Shown: one piece after another, positions 7,811 to 12,533 of the stretch
Numbering within the stretch: the stretch's first letter is position 1
How the letters are laid out: the number at the start of each line of letters is the position of its first letter
The notes under the pieces: model-generated
What the model was told of the DNA's origin: nothing
The model's database searches: none
Seen by the model: the letters and a program-made list of their open reading frames with translations, nothing else
Made by a program: the position numbers and the translations under genes
Source of the DNA: Fimbriiglobus sp.
Lineage (GTDB): Bacteria > Planctomycetota > Planctomycetia > Gemmatales > Gemmataceae
DNA: 12,533 nt
Reading direction: 5' to 3'
Assembly (NCBI GenBank): GCA_025352585.1
Contig: JANXTD010000150.1
Location: 1 to 12,533, forward strand

Positions 7811-8253
7811 GATGACCCGGCGGTGCCGCTCCCCAGCCCGTTCACGGCCGCGTCGAGTTGCGCGAGTTCGTCGGCGTCCGGGGTGACGCTGGCCGTCGCC
7901 GGCACGTCGGCGTTCAGGAGCACTTCGCGCCGGCGGCGACTCGCCCGCAGGGCCGCGCGGCGGGCGGCGCGGTGCAGCCAGCCGGGCAGCGACGACCGCA
8001 CGTCGCCGGCGGATCGGGCGAGCATCAGGAAGGTCGCCTGGAAGGCGTCCGCGGCGTCGGCCTCACGCCGGCAGACCCGCCGGCAGGTGCCCAACACGAG
8101 CGCGCCGTGCCGCCAGACGAGCAGCTCCAGCGCGGCCGGGTCGCGGGCGTCGGCCCAGCGGCTCAGCAACTCGGCGTCGGTCGCGCCGTCGCCGCCGAGG
8201 CCGGGCGGCGGACGCAGGCGGGCGAAGAATCTCGACAGGGGGTCGCGTGCCAT
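7693..8253 (-). pseudogene. N-terminal part of frameshifted ECF sigma factor (regions 2 to start of 4)
   Basis: This open frame starts a planctomycete-type ECF sigma factor. Residues 28-47 (ELLSRWADARDPAALELLVW) and DADAADAFQATFLMLAR-like region 2 helices (about 64-80) are typical, followed by LPGWLHRAARRAALRASR (89-106), the region 2.4 side. The region 4 start, ELAQLDAAVNGL (129-140), is normal, but after Leu140 the frame becomes a Ser/Arg/Pro-rich nonsense tail of 46 residues ending at 7693. The proper continuation (Glu-Arg-His-Arg-Arg-Val and onward) lies in the next frame. Coding up to about 7834 is therefore genuine and the rest of this frame is an artefact. A 5-bp hairpin (8254-8266) directly before the ATG contains the only AGGG that could serve as ribosome binding site. 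Confidence 0.72.
7826..7836 (-). other. Net -1 frameshift site at GGGG in sigma gene
   Basis: On the minus strand Leu140 (CTG, 7836-7834) is followed by GGGAGCGG. Sigma region 4 normally reads Leu-x-Glu-Arg-His here. Only two bases separate the Leu codon from the GAG codon at 7831-7829, so one base is missing relative to the family pattern. A ribosomal slip of one base backward at the G run would also restore the frame, giving Leu-Gly-Glu-Arg-His. Sequencing error in a G run, a true mutation and programmed slippage all remain possible. Confidence 0.7.
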
Positions 8254-8318
8254 GCCCTGTTAGGGCGTGGGCGTCGGCGAATGCTTCACATTTTCGCGGG
8301 GATTTTCCCGAAGGGGAC

Positions 8319-8368
8319 AGCGTCGGTGCCCGGAGTTCCTCAAGCGAAGGACTCCAGGCACCGACGCT
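8319..8368. repeat. Long hairpin between ATPase and sigma genes
   Basis: A perfect 12-bp inverted repeat (8319-8330 with 8357-8368, AGCGTCGGTGCC and its complement) encloses a second, imperfect stem (GGAGT with ACTCC) around a loop near CAAGCGA. On the minus strand it lies just past the stop of the large ATPase gene. No T-run follows, so it is not a standard intrinsic terminator. It may be a REP-like element, an mRNA 3'-end stabiliser or part of a Rho-dependent end. Confidence 0.55.
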
Positions 8369-8387
8369 GCTGGCGCGGCGAATCTCG

Positions 8388-10673
8388 TTACTGCGTCACC
8401 GGCATGCAGACTTGCTCCAGCAGCCGCTCGGCCTTCTCCTGCATCAGGTCGGCCAGGTTCGGCAACGGCGTGCCCTCCGGCAGCGACTCGCGCACGGCGT
8501 TGAGCCAGCGCGGGAAGGCGTAGATCGTCGCGTAACTGTCGAGTGACACCGCTTCGAGCCGGGCGTGCTGGCCGCGGCGCTCGGCGTCGGACCACAGCGT
8601 CTTGCTCTTGCCGGTCAGCGTCAAGTCGTCCTCGGGGCGCAACAGGATCAGGTGATCGACGACTTGCGGCTGGGTGTCCATCACGCCCAACTTGATCTCG
8701 AGGTCCTTCGGCTTGCCCGGCCCTTTCGCCAAAAACAGGCCGATGGCCACGCGCCACGGCTGGCCGTCCTTGCAGGCCCAGTGCGCGAGCGTCACCGCCC
8801 CGTAGGTCGGGTGGTCGCCGAAGGGCCACTCGGGCACGACGTGTTGCAGCCGCCACGCGCCGACCTTCACGCCGTGCTCGTGGCAGGTGCTCAGGAACGT
8901 GCCCAGGGCGGCTTGCAGTTCGCGCGTCGCCCCGGTGAGTGCCCCGTCGGGTTCGAGCTTGCGGCGGGCGCTGCGGACCTCCTGGTCCCACAGCTCCGCG
9001 AGCGCCGTCGGCGTCAGCAGCGCCCCGGCCAGCGCCCCCGGCACCATCAGCGCCGGCGGCGACTCGACGATGCTCACATTCTTGAACGTCACGTTGCCGG
9101 CGTCGAGGATCACCGCGTCCTTGCCCAAGAGCGCGTCGAGGCGGTTCTGCTTGTCGGCCGGCGTGATCGAGTCGGGGAACGGGTACGAACTCACCTGGGC
9201 GATGCGGTTGCCGCTGTGGGCCGGCTCGACCGCGTGGGACTCGTCGGCGTCCACGGGGTTCACGGAGTTCGGCCGCGGCACGACGGCCTGGTGCGACTCG
9301 GCCGCGTCGTAGACGACGTGGTCGAAGAGGTGGCGGAACTGTTGCAGCATGTCGCGCAGCGTCGGCTCGGACTTCGCGATGCGCTCGATCTGGTCGTCGC
9401 TGAACGGGTAGACGTCGGGCAGCGTCGCGCCGTCGGGCACCTCGTCGAGCACCGGCCGCAGGCGGGCCTCGACGACGCGGCGGACCAGCGGGGCGGCCGG
9501 GGCTTCGAGGCGAATCGCCTTCACCGTGCCCAATTTGGGGACGTGGACGGGGTTGTTGAGCCGGTCCTGGATGTAGCCGTCGAGGCTGGGCACGAAGCGG
9601 TTCCACAGGCCGCGCTCGGCGAAGATCAAGAAGCACAGGCCGTCGATCTGGTGCATGACCTGGACGATGCCGGCGAAGAAGGCCTCGGCGATCTTGTGGC
9701 CGTCGTCGGAGCGGCGGGCTAGCAGCAGGTCTTCCAACTGGTCAAACGCGACGACGACGGGGATTTTCAGCCCGCGGAACAGGTCCATCATCACCTTGAA
9801 CAGCGCCAAGACGAGGTCTTGCCGCGTCGGCCGCACGCCGAACTCGAGTTCCGCGAAGCCGTAGGTGAGGAAGTTGGCCAACTCGGCCTCGTCCTTCATC
9901 AGCGTGGCCCGGCCGAAGCCGGCGATGATCGCCTGGCGCATGATCCCGGCGGTGTTGCGGCTCGCGCTCTTCTTGGCGTGGTTGAGCAGAATCTCCATCG
10001 CGCGCTCGGCCGGCAACCCGGCTTCGTGCAGGGCCTGCGTGAGTGGCATCGGGGCGCGGGCGAACTCGGCCTTGCCCAGCAGTTGCTCGGCCAGCCAGTC
10101 GGCGCGCTCGTTGGCTTGCGTCGCCCCGAGGCCCAGCCGTCGCGCCCACTTGCCGATGCCCGGCGGCGGGAACAGCTCGACCTTCTCGTCGGGCGTCAGC
10201 GCCTGCAAAGCCGCGGCGAGGTGCGTGCGCACCAGCAGTTGCCCGACCACGTCCATCGGCCGCACGCTCTTCTGCTTCCCGCCGCCCAACAGCGTGTCGA
10301 GGATCTGGAAGAGCAAGTATTCGAGGAAGTCGGACTCCTTCTGGTAGACCCCCGGCGTGACGAGGAGTTGCCACGCGCCGCCGCTGCCGTGCTTGATGCT
10401 GTGCAGCAGGTGCGTCTTGCCGGCCCCCTTGTTGCCGAGGATCGGCACGACTTCGCTGTGGGTCATGGGGTCGTAGCGGTACAGGTCGATGATGGCGTGG
10501 AGCAGGTCGCGCTCGGCGGCGTAGAGTTCGGGCACGTGGTAGCGCGTGCAGATGTCGTCGTCCGGGTTGCGGGCGAAGTAGTTGCGGAAGGGGTTGCCGG
10601 CGCGCTTGAGGCTGTCGCGCACGCGGGCACTCGGGGCGTGCGGGGCGTCGGCGGAGATGGCGATCAGGTTCAT
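8388..10673 (-). CDS. Large P-loop ATPase (ORC/STAND-like) with unrecognised C-terminal domain
   Basis: A 761-residue cytosolic protein. Its ATPase part starts around NPFRNYFARN (27-36). Walker A is GNKGAGKTH (80-88), a helical insert fills about 115-290, and Walker B is IPVVVAFDQLEDL (304-316), with Asp311 and Glu314. GLCFLIFAERGLWNRF (345-360) sits where a sensor-1 strand is expected. This order, with a helical segment at 390-455, resembles ORC/Cdc6-like or AAA_16 ATPases rather than ABC/SMC ones, since no signature motif is seen. Residues 455-505 look like a disordered linker. The C-terminal 250 residues, including WRVAIGLFLAKGPGKPKDLE (640-659) and QVVDHLILLRPEDDLTL (670-686), alternate strands and helices and match nothing I recognise. 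A nuclease-like fold is conceivable but I cannot show catalytic residues. The upstream winged-helix gene, same strand, 156 bases away, is its likely partner. GGGA precedes the ATG by about 5 bases. The ATPase call is firm; the function is unknown. Confidence 0.82.
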   Translation of the reverse strand: MNLIAISADAPHAPSARVRDSLKRAGNPFRNYFARNPDDDICTRYHVPELYAAERDLLHAIIDLYRYDPMTHSEVVPILGNKGAGKTHLLHSIKHGSGGAWQLLVTPGVYQKESDFLEYLLFQILDTLLGGGKQKSVRPMDVVGQLLVRTHLAAALQALTPDEKVELFPPPGIGKWARRLGLGATQANERADWLAEQLLGKAEFARAPMPLTQALHEAGLPAERAMEILLNHAKKSASRNTAGIMRQAIIAGFGRATLMKDEAELANFLTYGFAELEFGVRPTRQDLVLALFKVMMDLFRGLKIPVVVAFDQLEDLLLARRSDDGHKIAEAFFAGIVQVMHQIDGLCFLIFAERGLWNRFVPSLDGYIQDRLNNPVHVPKLGTVKAIRLEAPAAPLVRRVVEARLRPVLDEVPDGATLPDVYPFSDDQIERIAKSEPTLRDMLQQFRHLFDHVVYDAAESHQAVVPRPNSVNPVDADESHAVEPAHSGNRIAQVSSYPFPDSITPADKQNRLDALLGKDAVILDAGNVTFKNVSIVESPPALMVPGALAGALLTPTALAELWDQEVRSARRKLEPDGALTGATRELQAALGTFLSTCHEHGVKVGAWRLQHVVPEWPFGDHPTYGAVTLAHWACKDGQPWRVAIGLFLAKGPGKPKDLEIKLGVMDTQPQVVDHLILLRPEDDLTLTGKSKTLWSDAERRGQHARLEAVSLDSYATIYAFPRWLNAVRESLPEGTPLPNLADLMQEKAERLLEQVCMPVTQ

Positions 10674-10684
10674 GGGTATCCCGT

Positions 10685-10841
10685 AGTGGTCAGTGGTCAG
10701 TGGTTAGTGGTCAGTGGTCAGCAAGCAAATGCACTCAGCGTGGGCGGGCCGATTGGGCGGGTAGTTGCTGGCCACCTTTGAAAAAGATCGAGGCGGTCGG
10801 TCGGCTGATTGCTGACCACTGACCACTTTTCACTGTCCACT
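10685..10841. repeat. Inverted heptamer-array element (MITE/STRR-like)
   Basis: Five tandem heptamers (AGTGGTC, the third ending in T) run from 10685 to 10719. Opposite them, 10814-10841 holds GACCACT twice, then TTTCACT and GTCCACT. The two arrays form a perfect 19-bp inverted repeat (10706-10724 with 10809-10827) around 84 bases that have no coding potential I can support. The right array runs into the last four codons, stop included, of the winged-helix gene. Heptameric tandem repeats of this style are known as STRR sequences in cyanobacteria; here the paired arrays look more like a small mobile or fold-back element. Confidence 0.7.
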
Positions 10842-11621
10842 TCTCAAAGAGGCGTAGTACGCGATGTTGTGCCCCACTAGCAGGGCCGTCGCCGGCTCCG
10901 GCAGGGCGTAGAGTGGGCCTGTCCACGGGTGCAGGTAGACGCGGTGGTCCGTGTGCAGACGGCGGATGCAGTCGTGGAACGTCCCCAGACTGGGCGGGAC
11001 GGCCCGCAACGACAGCGAGCGGAACAGCTCCGGCAGCGGGCAGTCCTGGCCGACCGCCGCGGACGACGACCAGTCGGAGAGCCGGGCCAGGATCGCCCCG
11101 CCGAGGTCATCGACCTCCGTCGCCGGCTCCGCGACGGCCACCGACCCGTTCAGGCGACTCGTGACAGCGTTCATCGTCGATCCGTTCCGTAGGGGGCCGG
11201 CGTCCGGCTCGAGATCATGGGCGGGGGCGTCGAAGCGCGGCGCGAGTAACTCGACCGCCGCTTTCATCCCGCCGAGGGTGTCGGCGAGCCGCTGCGTCTG
11301 GGCGACGAGCCGCGTCACCTCGCCGGCGCGGGCTTCGAGGATGCGGACGAAGTCTTCGAGCACCTTCTTGGGGCTGACCGTCTCCGTGAGCAGTCGCAGG
11401 CCCTTGTCGGTCGCGGCCAGCAACTCCCGCGGCGGGCTGCCGTCGTGCCGGACGACGCGGATCAGCCCGTCGTCGAGGGCCTTTCGCGCGGCCGACTTGC
11501 CGGCGGTTGCGGCGGGGAACAGCCCGGCTTCGACTTTGCCCGCGTAGAGCGGCACCCCGGCCGGCTCGGCTGCGGCGAGGGTCAAGGCGTCGAGGATCAG
11601 CGGTGTCAACTTGTCGGCCAC
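10830..11621 (-). CDS. Two winged-helix domains with central coiled coil; partner of the ATPase
   Basis: A 263-residue protein read from GTG at 11621. That start is preferred over an ATG at 11744 because AGGGA lies 6 bases upstream, the first residues ADKLTPLILDAL form a normal helix, and the longer version adds an Arg-rich 41-residue tail that runs over the promoter-like region. Residues 1-82 look like a winged helix, ending in the wing LIRVVRHDGSPPRELLAATD (53-72). KKVLEDFVRILEARAGEVTR (85-104) and onward to about 127 is a probable coiled coil. Residues 130-170 are a Pro/Ala/Gly-rich linker. Residues 172-258 look like a second winged helix, with FHDCIRRLHTDHRVYLHPWT (215-234) and the wing LYALPEPATALL. 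I do not recognise a named family. The layout suggests a DNA-binding adaptor for the ATPase encoded next. The last four codons, stop included, lie inside the heptamer repeat, so the C-terminus may have been altered by that element. Confidence 0.72.
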   Translation of the reverse strand: MADKLTPLILDALTLAAAEPAGVPLYAGKVEAGLFPAATAGKSAARKALDDGLIRVVRHDGSPPRELLAATDKGLRLLTETVSPKKVLEDFVRILEARAGEVTRLVAQTQRLADTLGGMKAAVELLAPRFDAPAHDLEPDAGPLRNGSTMNAVTSRLNGSVAVAEPATEVDDLGGAILARLSDWSSSAAVGQDCPLPELFRSLSLRAVPPSLGTFHDCIRRLHTDHRVYLHPWTGPLYALPEPATALLVGHNIAYYASLRSGQ

Positions 11622-11627
11622 GAAACG

Positions 11628-11632
11628 TCCCT
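11628..11632 (-). promoter_or_regulatory. Ribosome binding site fixing the GTG start
   Basis: AGGGA on the minus strand lies 6 bases before GTG at 11621. It is the reason for choosing this start for the winged-helix gene over the upstream ATG at 11744, which lies within the terminator sequence of the gene before it. Confidence 0.65.
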
Positions 11633-11674
11633 GAAGTCGGCCGGCGGCGGGGCGTCCGTGTCCCGCGGGGCGTG

Positions 11675-11704
11675 AGTGTAACGCGGCGCGGAACCGCGCC
11701 GCAA
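11675..11704 (-). promoter_or_regulatory. Candidate promoter with palindrome in its spacer
   Basis: Minus-strand TTGCGG (11699-11704) and TACACT (11675-11680) are separated by 18 bases, a reasonable sigma-70 arrangement about 50 bases before the GTG start of the winged-helix gene. The spacer holds most of a perfect 9-bp inverted repeat, GCGGCGCGG with its complement (11683-11691 and 11694-11702). A protein bound there would block the promoter, so it could be an operator. G+C-only palindromes also arise easily in this genome. Confidence 0.4.
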
Positions 11705-11728
11705 GCCGAAGTTGCGGGCGGCGAAACG

Positions 11729-11755
11729 AAAAAACCCGGCTCACCTGAGCCGGGT
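11729..11755 (-). terminator. Intrinsic terminator of the Bax inhibitor gene
   Basis: A perfect 10-bp stem (11734-11743 with 11746-11755, ACCCGGCTCA and its complement) is followed on the minus strand by six T residues (11734-11729). It lies 34 bases past the stop codon of the Bax inhibitor-1 family gene and ahead of the candidate promoter for the winged-helix gene, so it separates the two units. Confidence 0.88.
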
Positions 11756-11788
11756 CGAATGCTATTCCTCGACGACTCTACCCACCGG

Positions 11789-12532
11789 TCAGTCGTCGCT
11801 GCTGCTGGTCGCCATGACGATCCGCAGGATGTAGAAGAACATCGTGGCCAGCGAGGCGAACAGCGACAGCGCGGCCCCGACGTGCTGGTCGGTGCCGTAG
11901 TTGCGCATGACGTTCGAGGTGTCGTAGATGATCATGCCGGCCGCCAGCACGACCATCGCCACCGAGAACACCAGGCCGAGCGAGAAGCCGATCGCCACGC
12001 TGGCGATCACCAGGCCGAGCGCGGCGAGCGACAGCACGGTGAGCATCGGCCCGAGGAAGCTGAAGTCCTTGCCCGAGACGAACACGAACGTCGTCAGCCC
12101 GCCAAACACCAGCAGCGTGATGAGGCCGGCCTGGGCGACGACCGGCTGCCCGGTCATCTGGTCGGCTTTCCACAGAATCGGCAGGAAGATCAGCGCCTCG
12201 ACGGCGATGTACAGCCCCAGCCCGGCGTACTGCAGCGGCTTCGAGGCGGCCTGGGCCATCATCTGGGCGACGTAGCCGGCCCCGACGAAGGCGACCATCA
12301 GGGCGATCCAGGCGAACTTGCCGCCGCCGCCGAAGACCGTCCGCAGGATCGACTCGGCCATGCCGGTCTTGAAGATCACGGCTTCGAGGGCCACGAAGGC
12401 CAGGACCGCGCCGAGGACGTGCGCGTAGGTCCGCTTGATGAACGCCGCCCGCGCCATCGCCGGGGAGTTGGCGGCCGACTGCGGCTCGCCGTCGTAGGTG
12501 TCTTCGAGTGCGTAAGCGTTATTCCCGCGCAT
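11789..12532 (-). CDS. Bax inhibitor-1 (YccA/YbhL-like) family membrane protein
   Basis: A 247-residue inner-membrane protein with seven predicted membrane segments at about 36-54, 73-94, 103-121, 132-152, 158-176, 181-203 and 219-240. Length and topology fit the Bax inhibitor-1 (TMBIM) family. The C-terminal signature MIIYDTSNVMRNYG (200-213), with Asp204, is followed by the usual AALSLFASLATMFFYILRIV helix. Family members include calcium-leak channels (BsYetJ) and YccA, which modulates the FtsH protease; which of these applies cannot be told here. The N-terminal 30 residues are polar and the C-terminus ends in Ser/Asp. The ATG lies one base from the window edge, so an upstream start cannot be excluded, although MRGNNAYALED reads as a normal cytoplasmic start. 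It is followed by a clear intrinsic terminator. Confidence 0.92.
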   Translation of the reverse strand: MRGNNAYALEDTYDGEPQSAANSPAMARAAFIKRTYAHVLGAVLAFVALEAVIFKTGMAESILRTVFGGGGKFAWIALMVAFVGAGYVAQMMAQAASKPLQYAGLGLYIAVEALIFLPILWKADQMTGQPVVAQAGLITLLVFGGLTTFVFVSGKDFSFLGPMLTVLSLAALGLVIASVAIGFSLGLVFSVAMVVLAAGMIIYDTSNVMRNYGTDQHVGAALSLFASLATMFFYILRIVMATSSSDD

Positions 12533-12533
12533 C

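Noticed and set aside
8565..10781. Plus-strand open frames of 385 and 320 codons opposite the large ATPase
   Set aside because: The minus strand carries intact Walker A and B motifs; these frames are its antisense shadows.
11622..11744. N-terminal extension of the winged-helix gene from ATG at 11744
   Set aside because: The extra 41 residues are Arg/Ala-rich and low-complexity, and they overlap the terminator and promoter signals. The GTG at 11621 has a good ribosome binding site.
1..12533. CRISPR array, tRNA, rRNA, transposase or integrase
   Set aside because: None is visible. The only tandem repeats are the 7-base arrays at 10685-10841, which are far too short and lack spacers.

Overview
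The window looks like chromosome from a planctomycete of the Gemmata type. The basis is very high G+C, the mix of protein families (a secreted ThuA-like protein, sigma-70 factors with long non-sigma extensions, an MCE protein fused to an OmpA-like domain) and scattered short operons on both strands. This assignment is inference from family content; there is no rRNA or other phylogenetic marker here.

Layout. 1-1048: a secreted ThuA-like protein on the minus strand. 1049-3000: a tightly coupled minus-strand pair, an AAA_21-type ATPase followed by a DUF4276/TOPRIM-like protein, with a 4-base stop/start overlap and patches of lower G+C than the surroundings. This is the best candidate for a transferred defence-like module. 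3001-3163: a divergent intergenic region. 3164-6401: three plus-strand genes in close succession, a class V PLP aminotransferase, an MCE-OmpA fusion protein and a divergent sigma-70-like factor. 6425-8253: a minus-strand ECF sigma factor with a membrane segment and a DUF3738/TIGR03435-like C-terminal domain, split into two frames by a net one-base loss at a GGGG run. 8254-8387: an intergenic segment with a long hairpin. 8388-11621: a minus-strand two-gene unit, a GTG-start protein with two probable winged-helix domains around a coiled coil, then a 761-residue P-loop ATPase with a C-terminal domain I do not recognise. A short element made of inverted heptamer arrays lies between these two genes. 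11622-11788: a candidate promoter with a palindrome in its spacer, and a clear intrinsic terminator. 11789-12532: a Bax inhibitor-1 family membrane protein, whose start is one base from the window edge.

How the genes may work together. The ATPase/DUF4276 pair is probably one functional unit, with an OLD-like split between an ATPase and a TOPRIM-type nuclease. The winged-helix protein and the large ATPase form a second unit of unknown function, with its own promoter and isolated from the Bax inhibitor gene by a terminator. It is the less explained of the two and the better candidate for an undescribed system. The aminotransferase, MCE-OmpA and sigma genes may be co-transcribed, though their functions do not obviously connect. 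No rRNA, tRNA, CRISPR array, transposase or integrase was found, and no stretch above 300 bases lacks a gene.
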